A DNA stretch of 64,000 nucleotides from the NCBI GenBank assembly GCA_964594045.1, contig CAZQKR010000010.1, positions 52,293-116,292 on the forward strand, in the 5' to 3' direction. Positions within the stretch are counted from its first letter, which is position 1, and each line of letters begins with the position of its first letter. A program made the translations under genes and the position numbers. This document shows, piece by piece, positions 36,381 to 45,501 of this stretch. The notes beneath the pieces were generated by a model. That model was not told the DNA's origin. It saw only the letters and a list, made by a program, of their open reading frames with translations, and did no database searches. This stretch comes from UBA2365 sp964594045. Its GTDB lineage: Bacteria; Bacteroidota; Bacteroidia; Chitinophagales; Saprospiraceae.

Positions 36381-37118
36381 TTAAAAAGCAGAACCTTCGA
36401 TTCCGATCACCAGCCTTCCGGGATCCAGGCTGAACAGTTCGTTGTCAAATCTGTCGGTGAAAAGCGACGACATGCGGTAAGCTGCGAAAAAGACCAATTT
36501 ATCGAATCCCAGACGTGCTTTGAGGCCCCATTGAAATGGCTTATCGTAATCCAATCCACGATAAATGGTTTTGGATCTGGATACGCCGGCAACCAGGCCA
36601 TCGTATTCATCCCAAACCACCTGTTTGGACATAAAAACCCAGCTTCCCCATACACCCAGATCAAGATATTTTCCGATATGATCGCCTCTTTTATAATCAA
36701 AATTGAACCTGTTGTAATACTCCAAACTGAGCCCGTTCTGGCCGAAAACTTCCCTTTTGTGTTTCAAAGCATCCGGGAAAACATTGCTTTCATCCTGTAC
36801 TATCCTATACCTGTTCCAGCTGATGGCAAAATCCAGCCCCATGGCATAAAGACCGGATAGTTTGAATTTTTGCCTGGAACCGACTGCGATCTGATAGGAA
36901 AGCCATGGATTGGTCTTTAGTCCTTCAGTTGTTTCTGTTTGGATAAATGCACCATAACTTCCATAAAAATGATTGTAGAACCTTCGGTTCTTACCGGTTT
37001 TAGGAACATCATACAAACCTTCGGTTTCGTTTTCAAGGAGAATTTCCTGTGCACTCACCGGGGTAAGTAAAAATGAAATCGCCAGCAAAACCAGGATGAC
37101 CCAAAATACTTTCTTCAT
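36381..37118 (-). CDS. Putative outer-membrane beta-barrel protein
   Basis: 245 residues from the ATG at 37118 (MKKVFWVILVLLAISFLL, signal peptide, cleavage after VSA). The mature part has alternating aromatic strands (YGSYGAFIQTE, LSLEYYNRFNFDYKRG, KYLDLGVWGSWVF, FQWGLKARLGFDKLVFFAAYRMSSLF) typical of a small porin-like barrel. No family name is recognised. It is 82 bp after the subtilase gene and 33 bp before the GNAT-like gene on the same strand; the three may be cotranscribed. Confidence 0.7.
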   Translation of the reverse strand: MKKVFWVILVLLAISFLLTPVSAQEILLENETEGLYDVPKTGKNRRFYNHFYGSYGAFIQTETTEGLKTNPWLSYQIAVGSRQKFKLSGLYAMGLDFAISWNRYRIVQDESNVFPDALKHKREVFGQNGLSLEYYNRFNFDYKRGDHIGKYLDLGVWGSWVFMSKQVVWDEYDGLVAGVSRSKTIYRGLDYDKPFQWGLKARLGFDKLVFFAAYRMSSLFTDRFDNELFSLDPGRLVIGIEGSAF

Positions 37119-37200
37119 ATTATATTGTTTTAAATGTATATCAATGATCAATATCGTGATTTCAAAATAAAAATCGATCAACTTCAATTGCCGGAATTTT

Positions 37201-39009
37201 TTAATTCATTTTTCTCCATTCTTCAGTATAGCCTTTATAAAAATACCGTACAATGCTACCTTCGGGCAATTCCTCCAGAGAGATCGTCACCAATTTAGGC
37301 AAAACAACACTGACCACAGCATAATTACTCAGCTTACCATCAGGCAATTGAATGTGGTAATACAGATTAGGTGAAAACAACCCTTCCCAATCCGAAATCT
37401 GTGTTTCGTAATCCAACAGTTCAAATTCAGGTTCCTCATCGACATCCGGTTCTTCACCCATAGGATCATGTATGTCTTCATCGCTTATTTCTTCTTCCCG
37501 GGCCATTTCATCAATCGCATCCATATCCACTCCGATTTTCTTAAGGATCTTGTCAGCAAACACTTCCCCGGCATCTTCATTTTTTGCTTCATCAGTTTGA
37601 TCATCAGGTCCCGTGTATTGATCAGTGACAATTTTCAACAGTCCATCTTCCACCACAAACCGGATTCCCGGATCAACTCTTTCCTTGATCTGCCCGGTAA
37701 AAAACGAAGCCTGGGGAATTCCATATCCGTGCGCATAGTCAAAATACGGAAAAAGGTGCGACGCGCTTTGCAGCAGGCCAAACATTTCCATATTGGTTTT
37801 ACCCGGCATGGCTTCCATTGCACAGGCAGCAAAACCTGTGGTCAATGGCGCTGCGAAGGAAGTTCCCTGGGTACGGCTCACCTTTCCCTTTTTTGATGCA
37901 GCAGCCACCACACCGGCATTGGAAAGGTTAGGTTTCAACCTGCCATCCACAGTGGGGCCGAGTGAACTGAAATCGACCTTGATCCCGTTGGCAGGGTTGA
38001 TCCCGCCAACGGACAAGACACTATCTGCATCTGCCGGTGCGCCGATCACTTTCCAGTTGGCTGTTGATCCTTCATTTCCTGCAGCATTCACCACAAGCAT
38101 TCCTTTTGACGCAGCCATATTTGCGGCCCGTGAAACCAGGCTGGTTTTACCGTCCATATCCTGCGGAAAATACCGGTGATAGGTATATCCGAGTGAACTG
38201 TTGATGATCTGTGCACCATTTTTATCGGCCCATTCAGCCGCAGCAAGCCAACATTCTTCTTCCCTGAATGGCTCGGAAGACACTTCCGTGATCGCCAAAA
38301 TAAACTCAGCACCGGTTGCCAGTCCGAGCAACTGACCATCCTGATCTATGCCTGCAATATTGGAAAGTACTGAAAGCCCATGTGAATTGGCGTGATATAC
38401 ATATTCTTTTTTCTTTGTAAAATCCCATGTTTTCAATATCCTGTTGTCATCCCGGATGTGTTGGAGTGCAGGATGCGTATTGACCTCCGGAAAACCTCCG
38501 TCAAAAACTGCGATCCGGACACCTTTTCCGGTGATTCCTGCCTGTTTGAACAAGCCACCCTGCATCATCCGGATCTGCCTGGTTTTGAGGGTTTGTACAT
38601 CCATTGAGAACCAGTTGTCTGCTTCAGTTGAGCTTAGGACAGGTACCTGGTATTGTTGCTCAACCGAATTGACAAAGGGCAGAGTCCTGATCGCATTGGC
38701 CTGTTCAACCGTAGCCCTGACAGACACTGCATTGAACCACCGGCTCTCGAAGGTCAGTTCTTCGGACATGGAACTGACGATATCGCTATAGTCTGTTCTG
38801 ACCGGAAAATCTGTCGGATCGTAAAGATCCAGCCCATGCTGTAACCTTCTTTCAATGGCTTTCGGGTCAAAGTAGCTGTAAGGGTCAAAGCTGATACCAT
38901 CTTTATCCGTAAAAAAGACCCAGTATTTGGAAGTTTGAGCGATGACTGAGTTGAAGAATGTAGTAGCCAGAAAAACCAAATACAGCGCAAAAATCCTGTT
39001 AGTTTTCAT
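37201..39009 (-). CDS. Secreted subtilisin-like serine protease (S8) with acidic tail
   Basis: 602 residues. Signal peptide 1-24; a propeptide-like part (about 25-125); S8 catalytic domain with Asp170 (AVFDGGF), His210 (NSHGLSV), oxyanion Asn312 (NAAGNEG) and Ser384 (GTSFAAP), all present. After the domain, residues about 455-535 are dominated by Asp and Glu (for example DEMAREEEISDEDIHDPMGEEPDVDEEPEFE), followed by a short beta segment (LYYHIQLPDG) at the C-terminus. The usual type IX sorting domain is not recognised. Expected to act outside the cell or in the periplasm. Confidence 0.9.
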   Translation of the reverse strand: MKTNRIFALYLVFLATTFFNSVIAQTSKYWVFFTDKDGISFDPYSYFDPKAIERRLQHGLDLYDPTDFPVRTDYSDIVSSMSEELTFESRWFNAVSVRATVEQANAIRTLPFVNSVEQQYQVPVLSSTEADNWFSMDVQTLKTRQIRMMQGGLFKQAGITGKGVRIAVFDGGFPEVNTHPALQHIRDDNRILKTWDFTKKKEYVYHANSHGLSVLSNIAGIDQDGQLLGLATGAEFILAITEVSSEPFREEECWLAAAEWADKNGAQIINSSLGYTYHRYFPQDMDGKTSLVSRAANMAASKGMLVVNAAGNEGSTANWKVIGAPADADSVLSVGGINPANGIKVDFSSLGPTVDGRLKPNLSNAGVVAAASKKGKVSRTQGTSFAAPLTTGFAACAMEAMPGKTNMEMFGLLQSASHLFPYFDYAHGYGIPQASFFTGQIKERVDPGIRFVVEDGLLKIVTDQYTGPDDQTDEAKNEDAGEVFADKILKKIGVDMDAIDEMAREEEISDEDIHDPMGEEPDVDEEPEFELLDYETQISDWEGLFSPNLYYHIQLPDGKLSNYAVVSVVLPKLVTISLEELPEGSIVRYFYKGYTEEWRKMN

Positions 39010-39037
39010 CTGTAATTGAATTTAATAAAGATAGAAA

Positions 39038-39045
39038 CAAAAGTA
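39038..39045 (-). promoter_or_regulatory. Candidate -7 element for the subtilase gene
   Basis: Minus strand TACTTTTG, exact TAnnTTTG match, about 20 nt from the predicted transcription start to the ATG at 39009. No clean -33 at the expected spacing. Confidence 0.4.
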
Positions 39046-39128
39046 ATCAAATTAAACTCAAGATTAAATTTAAAATTGATAAATGCGCTTAAAAGAAATG
39101 AATAGCCGAAAATAGTTTCAAATTGCTG

Positions 39129-39159
39129 TTGACAGGCATCTTTTTTTGGAATAATTTTG
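39129..39159 (+). promoter_or_regulatory. Bacteroidota-type promoter for the small lipoprotein
   Basis: TTG (39129-39131), 20 nt, TAATTTTG (39152-39159). Both elements and spacing match the consensus; transcription would start near 39166, about 45 nt before the ATG. Confidence 0.6.
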
Positions 39160-39211
39160 TGGAGTCCTGATTTCTCAATAAAATATTTTCTAACTCTAAA
39201 ATTTAAACAAA

Positions 39212-39598
39212 ATGAAAAAATTTACTTTAATTGTTTGTAAGCCTGCGCTTCTATTATGTCTATTATGTTTTACAGTACTTGGTTGTCCTTGCAGTTTAAC
39301 AGAAGAAGATTTCCCAGACGATTTCAACTATACCTGTACATTAAAAAATAAATCAAATCAAGAAATTCATATGTTTCTTGAAAATGAAAATTCAGGATTT
39401 GATCCCTCAAATAAAGTTGAGGGTGGTAAACAGAGAACTGTCAAGTGGGTAAAACATTGGCAAGCAATAAATAGTGAAGGTGAAATTGTAGTTAATGCTG
39501 GAAGAGATGGAAATGTTTTAGATACCAAAATAATTCCAATATCGGCAACAGGTGGACGTGATTTTACCGTAACCTGGGATGGTTATGGATTATATTAA
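39212..39598 (+). CDS. Small putative lipoprotein
   Basis: 128 residues. N-terminal signal (MKKFTLIVCKPALLLCLLCF) with a lipobox-like VLGC at Cys25. The mature protein (about 100 residues) is predicted to be beta-rich (CTLKNKSNQEIHMFLENE, ending DFTVTWDGYGLY). No family recognised. It is a single gene with its own promoter, on the strand opposite its neighbours, and sits just before the MITE-like element at 39656-39816. Confidence 0.7.
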   Translation: MKKFTLIVCKPALLLCLLCFTVLGCPCSLTEEDFPDDFNYTCTLKNKSNQEIHMFLENENSGFDPSNKVEGGKQRTVKWVKHWQAINSEGEIVVNAGRDGNVLDTKIIPISATGGRDFTVTWDGYGLY

Positions 39599-39645
39599 TC
39601 ATTGGATAATAATTCAAGGGCCGGAAAATATGTTTTTTGACAATT

Positions 39646-39655
39646 TCAATTATGA
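39646..39655. repeat. Target-site duplication, left copy
   Basis: TCAATTATGA, identical to 39817-39826, directly flanking the inverted-repeat element. Confidence 0.8.
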
Positions 39656-39816
39656 GTCTACTCCGAAAAGTCATTGCCCCCTAAATCCCCCTAAAAGGGG
39701 ACTTTTAATTTGTTGATTTTCAAGCGTTTCCCTTTAGTCCTGTGCTGACCTTTAGCGTCAGTAGGTTTTGGCAAAAAACGATTGAAAATCAACAAATTGG
39801 ACTTTTCGGAGCAGAC
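39656..39816. mobile_element. MITE-like non-coding element, 161 bp
   Basis: Ends in 17-bp inverted repeats, GTCTACTCCGAAAAGTC on the left and the complement of GTCTGCTCCGAAAAGTC on the right (one mismatch). A second inverted pair lies inside (39707-39722 with 39783-39798, AATTTGTTGATTTTCA), with a small CTGAC/GTCAG hairpin at the centre (about 39746-39760) and a CCCCT/AGGGG hairpin on the left. A perfect 10-bp direct repeat flanks it. It encodes nothing. The structure fits a miniature transposable element moved by an IS with 9-12 bp duplications, for example IS4-like; no parent IS is in the window. Confidence 0.8.
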
Positions 39817-39826
39817 TCAATTATGA
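39817..39826. repeat. Target-site duplication, right copy
   Basis: TCAATTATGA, identical to 39646-39655. Confidence 0.8.
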
Positions 39827-39853
39827 TATTGTTAAAATTATGTTTAATAATTG

Positions 39854-39896
39854 AAAAAAGCCGGAAGCGCTGTAAGCTCCCGGCTTTTCCTTTTTT
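39854..39896. terminator. Terminator after the prolyl oligopeptidase gene
   Basis: GCCGG-containing stem (from 39860) pairs with CCGGC (to 39884), with further pairing (AAGC/GCTC region), flanked by AAAAAA on the left and TTTTCCTTTTTT on the right. It could work on both strands; it lies about 25 bp past the stop of the minus-strand peptidase. Confidence 0.75.
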
Positions 39897-39920
39897 GCTA
39901 AAAAAGATCAAAATTTTATT

Positions 39921-41996
39921 TTACTGGATCATCAGTTTCATTCTCAGATAGGTATAGATCTGAGCGGTCATTTTCGCGCGCTGTTCGTTGGTGGAAGCAC
40001 CACCGTGACCTCCTTCTGTATTTTCAAAATAATACACCTTACTTCCCAGATCCGTCAACTTGGCAGCCGTTTTCCTGGCATGTCCGGGATGAACGCGGTC
40101 ATCCCTGGTGGAAGTAGTGAAGAATACCTCAGGATAATTTACGCCGGCCTTGATCTTCTGATAAGGAGAATACTGACTGATGTAAGCCCATTCTTCAGGA
40201 ATGTCCGGGTTGCCGTATTCGGCCATCCAGCTGGCACCTGCAAGGAGTTTGTTGTACCGCTTCATATCGAGCAAAGGAACGGAGCATACCACGGCATTGT
40301 ACAGATCAGGACGCTGTGTGAAAGCCACACCCACCAATAGACCACCATTGCTGCCTCCATAGATACCAAGGCGTGCCGGATTGGTGATCTTGCGTTTGAC
40401 CAGGTCCATGGCCACACCGTGGAAGTCATCATACACCCTCTGGCGGTTTTCCTTCAAACCTGCCTGGTGCCATTTGGGACCAAATTCACCACCGCCGCGG
40501 ATATTGGCCAAGACATACACACCGCCTTTTTCCAGCCATGCCATACCGGTCACTGCAGAATAGGAAGGCAACTGTGAAACCTCAAAACCGCCATAAGCGT
40601 ATAATAAAGTTGGATTTTTACCATCGTATTTCATGTCTTTGGCACTGACCACGAAATACGGGATCTTTGTGCCATCTTTGGAAGTTGCCTCAAACTGCTG
40701 CACCTGGAAATTGTCTGTTTTGAACCATTCCGGCAGGGATTTTATTTTCTGATAATCGCCTGTTTTGGCATCAGCAAGGTACAGCGTGGAAGGAGCCAGG
40801 AAATTGGTGAAGTAGAAGAAGAAGCGATCGCCGTCATCTTCAGAAGATGCCAGGGCAATATTACCGTATTCCGGTGCATTGAACCTGGTTTTTTGCCATT
40901 TCCCGTTCCAGGTAAATTTGTACAATTCACTTTTGACATTATTGACCAATTTGACTATCATGGCATTTTTGGTAGAAGTCATTCCTTCGATACTGCTTTT
41001 TGCATCTGGTTCGATGACCAGTTGGTAATTGGTTTTCCCTGCAAGCAGGTCCTGATAAGGAATGCTGATCACTGCGCCTTGTTTAAATGTCTGTCCTCCG
41101 ATCTCCCAGTCTGACTTCAGATCGAACAATACCTGATCCTTGAAAATAGTAGATAGAGAAATATCTTCAGGTAGTTCAAGAGAAACGATGGAACCATTTT
41201 CGATAAAATGGTAGGTTCCGGTATAAAAAGATGTCCTCCGGGTGATGAGCTGGTAATTCCTTTCCGGAGTGAAAAATGAACTTCCCCAGATACCCATATC
41301 ATTTTCTTCACCCTGGAATACCAGTTGCGCATTCTGTATCGGTGTACCTCTTTTCCAGATCTTTACCTTTTTTGGATATCCGGAAGTGGTCATTCCGTCA
41401 CCAAAATCTGTGGCAACCATCAGTGTATTCAGGTCAATCCAGCTGGCACCGCCTTTTGCTTCAGCCAAAAAGAATCCGTCCTGAATAAAACTTTTGGTGG
41501 TCACATCGAATTCCCTGATCTCCACGGCGTCACCACCACCCTTGGAAAGGTTGACCAGAAAGCGCTGATAATCGGGATAAAGGCCGCTTGCTCCTTTGAA
41601 AACCCATTTGACATTGTCTTCGGCGGACATTTTATCGATATCCAGGAGAATTTCCCAGGTCGGGTTTCCTGTGAGGTAGCCGGCAAAGGTGGTTCTGCGC
41701 CAGATACCGCGCGGGTTGGTTTTATCCTGCCAGAAATTATAGATAAAATCACCATAGATCCCCGGAGCAGCTATCCTTTCAGTCGAATTGAGTACGCTGA
41801 GGATCTTGTCATAATTTTCCTTATAATAAGGTTTGGCTTCAAATGCCGCTGTTGACTGGGCGTTCATCGAGTGTACCCATTCGAGCGCTTTCGGGTCATC
41901 GACATTTTCCAGCCAAAGGTATGGATCATCGTTTTGGGCCGTAAGGTTCAGTAATGAAAAATGAAATAATAGTAAAAGCAGTGTTGAAACTCGCAT
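39921..41996 (-). CDS. Prolyl oligopeptidase family serine peptidase (S9A)
   Basis: 691 residues. Signal peptide 1-20 (ends LNLTAQ), so exported. DDPYLWLENVDDPKALEWV is the conserved S9A N-terminus; a beta-propeller follows (about 60-410), then the alpha/beta-hydrolase domain with Ser549 in GGSNGG, Asp632 or 633 in STRDDRVH and His664 in EGGHGG. Cleaves after proline in short peptides. It could process peptides brought to the periplasm; direct linkage to the transporters is not shown. A good promoter lies at 42042-42071. Confidence 0.95.
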   Translation of the reverse strand: MRVSTLLLLLFHFSLLNLTAQNDDPYLWLENVDDPKALEWVHSMNAQSTAAFEAKPYYKENYDKILSVLNSTERIAAPGIYGDFIYNFWQDKTNPRGIWRRTTFAGYLTGNPTWEILLDIDKMSAEDNVKWVFKGASGLYPDYQRFLVNLSKGGGDAVEIREFDVTTKSFIQDGFFLAEAKGGASWIDLNTLMVATDFGDGMTTSGYPKKVKIWKRGTPIQNAQLVFQGEENDMGIWGSSFFTPERNYQLITRRTSFYTGTYHFIENGSIVSLELPEDISLSTIFKDQVLFDLKSDWEIGGQTFKQGAVISIPYQDLLAGKTNYQLVIEPDAKSSIEGMTSTKNAMIVKLVNNVKSELYKFTWNGKWQKTRFNAPEYGNIALASSEDDGDRFFFYFTNFLAPSTLYLADAKTGDYQKIKSLPEWFKTDNFQVQQFEATSKDGTKIPYFVVSAKDMKYDGKNPTLLYAYGGFEVSQLPSYSAVTGMAWLEKGGVYVLANIRGGGEFGPKWHQAGLKENRQRVYDDFHGVAMDLVKRKITNPARLGIYGGSNGGLLVGVAFTQRPDLYNAVVCSVPLLDMKRYNKLLAGASWMAEYGNPDIPEEWAYISQYSPYQKIKAGVNYPEVFFTTSTRDDRVHPGHARKTAAKLTDLGSKVYYFENTEGGHGGASTNEQRAKMTAQIYTYLRMKLMIQ

Positions 41997-42301
41997 AATG
42001 TTGTTTTTAAAATGTTTTTAAACCAATTTGTTGACTGAACGCAAAAATAAAAGAATAATTATAATAACCAACTGCAAGGTTGGGCTGCTTATACCAATGG
42101 TCGATACAGGGTACGAACGGAAGGAATATCCGGTAATCCCGGGCATTCAAAATTATTGAAAATGACTACTGCCCGTCGATTTCATGGTTTTAAGACGATA
42201 AAAAATGTCCTGATGGTTAATAGTTTGGAAAATTCATGACTTTACCTTTGCTCCAAATTCATTGACTATAATGCCGTTGACCCACAACGCCGGAAATATG
42301 A
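41997..42301. other. Intergenic region with peptidase promoter
   Basis: 305 bp between the Fic gene stop and the peptidase start; apart from the promoter at 42042-42071 nothing convincing is seen. Confidence 0.5.
42042..42071 (-). promoter_or_regulatory. Bacteroidota-type promoter for the prolyl oligopeptidase
   Basis: Minus strand TTG (complement of 42069-42071), 19 nt, TATTTTTG (complement of 42042-42049). Predicted start of transcription near 42035, about 40 nt before the ATG. Confidence 0.55.
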
Positions 42302-43843
42302 TCACAGAAAAACCTCCCGGAACTTATGCTCGATAGCGATCAATTCATCATCAGAAAGATCTTTGAATTCATGCGTTCTGGCTCTGAGTGACAACTTACC
42401 TTTTCCCTGTTCCAAAAAACGTAATATCAATGCAATCTCCTTGTCCGGCATTTCAAAAACATTTCTGAGATAATGACTCATCCGGTCAAATTTTTGGAGA
42501 TAGGCCACTTCCTGAGGGATTGTTTGCTCAATGGTATATTGGATACAGCTGTATAAAAATTCCACCATTTTGGTTGCATCAAAATATCTATACAGGTCAA
42601 TGGTTTTGTTCAAGATTTCAACATTATTATCCTTTGAAACTTTCCAGTCAATTAAATCAAGCCTCGGAATTGAAAATTGCTCCAAAACCATACGGTATGC
42701 TTCCATTCTCTCCATAATGATCGCTGATACCGGAAATATCATACCTTTTGATACATATCCTTTTCTAATGAGCACATCATGAATAAGAAATCTATGAATT
42801 CTGCCATTTCCATCCACAAACGGGTGAATGAATACGAAACCAAAAGCGATCATGGCTGCTGCTATCACGGCATCAAAATCAGCATCCTTTTCCAACTTCT
42901 TATTGGTGTCAATCAATCCATGCAGCAGTTTGTGGAGATCAGTCCATTTGGCTGAAATATGAGTAGGGATCGGAGTCCCGTATCTCCTGTCATGTTCTCC
43001 GACAAATCCTTCCTGTTCTCTTATCCCCAATTTAGTAAATCGGGGATTTTCAATTGCTGTCTGTTGCAATCTCTGCAACTCTTCCATAGTGATATCCTGC
43101 TGCCCGGCCTGTCCGATCGCGCGGCCCCAACGTTGTATCCTGCTTTGCGCAGGATTTTCACTTTCAATAGCAAATGAAGCTTTTGAATCTTTCAAAATCA
43201 GAAAAGAAGCTGACCTTAACAGAATATCAGGATGAATATTATCAAGGACATTTTTGATTTGAGCGGAAAAATTCAGTTCTCCAAAGTAACGGATCCTTTC
43301 CGTTCTACGTACCATCGGGCAAAAATCCCTGACTCCCGGCAAATTATTCCTGATCCGATGTCTTCGGGAAATCTCAAACTGAGTTGTTGTAAATTGTATT
43401 TTGTTATCTACCAGGTCAAAATAATTTCCGGAATTCAGATTTGGTAATTCCAGTTTTTCCCCTGACAACCACTCGTATAAAAACCAGATCATTCTGCTGT
43501 ATCGCCCGGTGGGTTCCCTTGCGATCATATTGGCAATGTCAACTTCAGGAAGGTTTTCAAAAATGTTTTTCAATATGGCAAGGTCGATCCCTTCATATTT
43601 CAGTGCGAAAGTCAAATGCCCAATGAGTGAATTTTCCGGCAGATAACGAGGTGTAAAGACCATCCACTCATCGGTATCATATCTTTTATGTTTTAAGCTG
43701 ATCAGGGCCAGAATATCTGGTATCACCACCTGCAATTCAAAAGTTTTTATCAAAGCCCCATATCCGGCCAGATATCCTTCTTCTGGCGCTGTCCTGCCTT
43801 GAAAAACAGTTATTAAGTGTGAAAATCGTTTAGAAATTGCCAT
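42302..43843 (-). CDS. Fic family protein (probable AMP transferase)
   Basis: 513 residues. The Fic active site HPFVDGNGRIHR is complete (His340 to Arg351), so it should transfer AMP, or another nucleotide or phosphate moiety, to protein hydroxyls. Upstream, Ser223-x-x-x-Glu227 (SFAIES) fits the inhibitory (S/T)xxxE(G/N) helix of class II Fic proteins except for the last position, placing self-inhibition in the same chain. An N-terminal domain (1-110) and a C-terminal helical domain (about 430-513) flank the core. No antitoxin-like partner gene is adjacent. Target unknown. Confidence 0.9.
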   Translation of the reverse strand: MAISKRFSHLITVFQGRTAPEEGYLAGYGALIKTFELQVVIPDILALISLKHKRYDTDEWMVFTPRYLPENSLIGHLTFALKYEGIDLAILKNIFENLPEVDIANMIAREPTGRYSRMIWFLYEWLSGEKLELPNLNSGNYFDLVDNKIQFTTTQFEISRRHRIRNNLPGVRDFCPMVRRTERIRYFGELNFSAQIKNVLDNIHPDILLRSASFLILKDSKASFAIESENPAQSRIQRWGRAIGQAGQQDITMEELQRLQQTAIENPRFTKLGIREQEGFVGEHDRRYGTPIPTHISAKWTDLHKLLHGLIDTNKKLEKDADFDAVIAAAMIAFGFVFIHPFVDGNGRIHRFLIHDVLIRKGYVSKGMIFPVSAIIMERMEAYRMVLEQFSIPRLDLIDWKVSKDNNVEILNKTIDLYRYFDATKMVEFLYSCIQYTIEQTIPQEVAYLQKFDRMSHYLRNVFEMPDKEIALILRFLEQGKGKLSLRARTHEFKDLSDDELIAIEHKFREVFL

Positions 43844-43844
43844 T

Positions 43845-43893
43845 TGTTATGAAAACTATTTATGCAAATGTATGAAAAATAGTTAAATGATGT
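43845..43893 (-). promoter_or_regulatory. Fic gene promoter region with an inverted repeat
   Basis: A -7-like TACATTTG (complement of 43865-43872) lies between the two arms of an 8-bp inverted repeat (AACTATTT and AAATAGTT, near 43854-43861 and 43877-43884). The arrangement suggests a binding site for a dimeric regulator over the promoter; it could also be chance in AT-rich DNA. Confidence 0.35.
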
Positions 43894-43997
43894 GAAAAAT
43901 GATTACCGTTTTAAATTATCCGTGAAAAATAATTATTTGCAACTAATACTGCTAATATGATGTTTATCAGAACTCTGGAAAAAGATGGGATACAACT

Positions 43998-45383
43998 TCA
44001 CTTTCCAATACAAAACTTTCCAAAGATATTCCCCAAAAGCTCTTCAGTGCCTATAGCTCCCGTGATGCTGCCGATGTAATACAACACCTGGCGCAGTTCC
44101 AGGGCAACCAGGTCGGAGGGCAGGCCTTCCGCGAGACCGGAAGCCACGACCGCAAGGCTTTCCTTCGCTTTGTTCAGGGCTTCAAAATGCCGGCTGTTGC
44201 TGATGATCACCTGCTGCTGGTAATTGGTCTGTCCCAAGACTTTTTCAAACAGCATATGTCGGAGGGTGTCGATATTACGCTCCATTTTGGCACTGATGGA
44301 AATCATTTCATACGCGGAAAATGCTTTGGAAAAAGCTTCCAATTCATATCCTGAAGGCAGTTTGTCGGACTTATTGGCCACCAGCAGGATCTCTGCCTCT
44401 GTTTCAGGAAGATTTTCCAGGTCATGTGCGACCTCATCGATGGAGATCGCTGTCGGGTCAAACAAATAGATCACGATAGCTGATTTCCGGATCTTTTCGT
44501 AGGTTTTATGAACTCCGGTTGCCTCGATGGCATCGCTGGTCTTGCGGATACCGGCCGTATCTACCAGTCTGAAATGCACACCGTTGATCTGGATCACTTC
44601 TTCTATGGTATCCCGTGTCGTGCCCGGAATGTCGGAAACGATGGCCCTGTCCTCCTGTAAAAGTGTATTGAGCAAGGTGGATTTCCCGGCATTTGGTCTC
44701 CCGGAAATCACAGTTGGAATACCATTCCTGATCAGTTTACCTGTACTGTATGAATTGAGCAGATTGCTGATCTCTCTATCGATTTCTTCCACCAATTGCC
44801 TCAACCTCGTCCTGTCTGCAAATTCCACATCTTCTTCGGAAAAATCCAGTTCGAGTTCGAGCAGACTGGCAAAATCCACCAGATTAGCCCTCAGAGAGGC
44901 CATTTTGGAAGAGATCTGACCATTCATCTGCCTGAGTGCAATGTCGTGACTGGCTTTTGATTCGGAAGCGATCAGATCGGCAACGGCTTCCGCCTGGGAA
45001 AGGTCCATTTTTCCGTTGAGATATGCCCTCAGGGTAAATTCACCCGGTTCTGCCAGCCTCGCACCGGCATGAGAAAACAGGCCTATCATTTCCCTTACGA
45101 TGAACGGTGACGCATGGCAGGAGATCTCCACAACATCTTCCCCGGTGTAACTTTTTGGCGATCTGTATACCGTCACCACCACTTCATCCAAAACGGCACC
45201 ATGTCCATCTCTGATCTTCCCAAAAACAGCATTATTGGCTTGTATCTCAAGCAGGTTTTTCCCGGAAAAACGGTCAGCTGTCCATTTGATGGCATCGGGC
45301 CCAGAAAGGCGTATCAATGCAATGGCACTATTGGAAACAGCAGTTGCGGGTGCAATAATAGTATCATCCGGATTGAAAAACAT
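43998..45383 (-). CDS. mnmE: tRNA modification GTPase MnmE (TrmE)
   Basis: 461 residues. N-terminal tetrahydrofolate-binding domain, a helical domain, an inserted G domain (GRPNAGKSTLLN, DIPGTTRDTIEE, NKSDK) and the C-terminal CIGK motif whose cysteine is needed for activity. With MnmG it forms cmnm5U at the wobble position of several tRNAs. mnmG is not in the window. Region 45384-45656 downstream of the next gene holds repeat A. Confidence 0.98.
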   Translation of the reverse strand: MFFNPDDTIIAPATAVSNSAIALIRLSGPDAIKWTADRFSGKNLLEIQANNAVFGKIRDGHGAVLDEVVVTVYRSPKSYTGEDVVEISCHASPFIVREMIGLFSHAGARLAEPGEFTLRAYLNGKMDLSQAEAVADLIASESKASHDIALRQMNGQISSKMASLRANLVDFASLLELELDFSEEDVEFADRTRLRQLVEEIDREISNLLNSYSTGKLIRNGIPTVISGRPNAGKSTLLNTLLQEDRAIVSDIPGTTRDTIEEVIQINGVHFRLVDTAGIRKTSDAIEATGVHKTYEKIRKSAIVIYLFDPTAISIDEVAHDLENLPETEAEILLVANKSDKLPSGYELEAFSKAFSAYEMISISAKMERNIDTLRHMLFEKVLGQTNYQQQVIISNSRHFEALNKAKESLAVVASGLAEGLPSDLVALELRQVLYYIGSITGAIGTEELLGNIFGKFCIGK

Positions 45384-45501
45384 ATCCCAAATTTTCTATT
45401 GACATCTAAACTGGTGTAAAGGTAGCAGTTTTGCAACATTTCCAGTCAAAAGCCCGTTGGGAAAGTTCCTTTGTTTTTATATTCGAGCTGTCTGAATGGT
45501 A

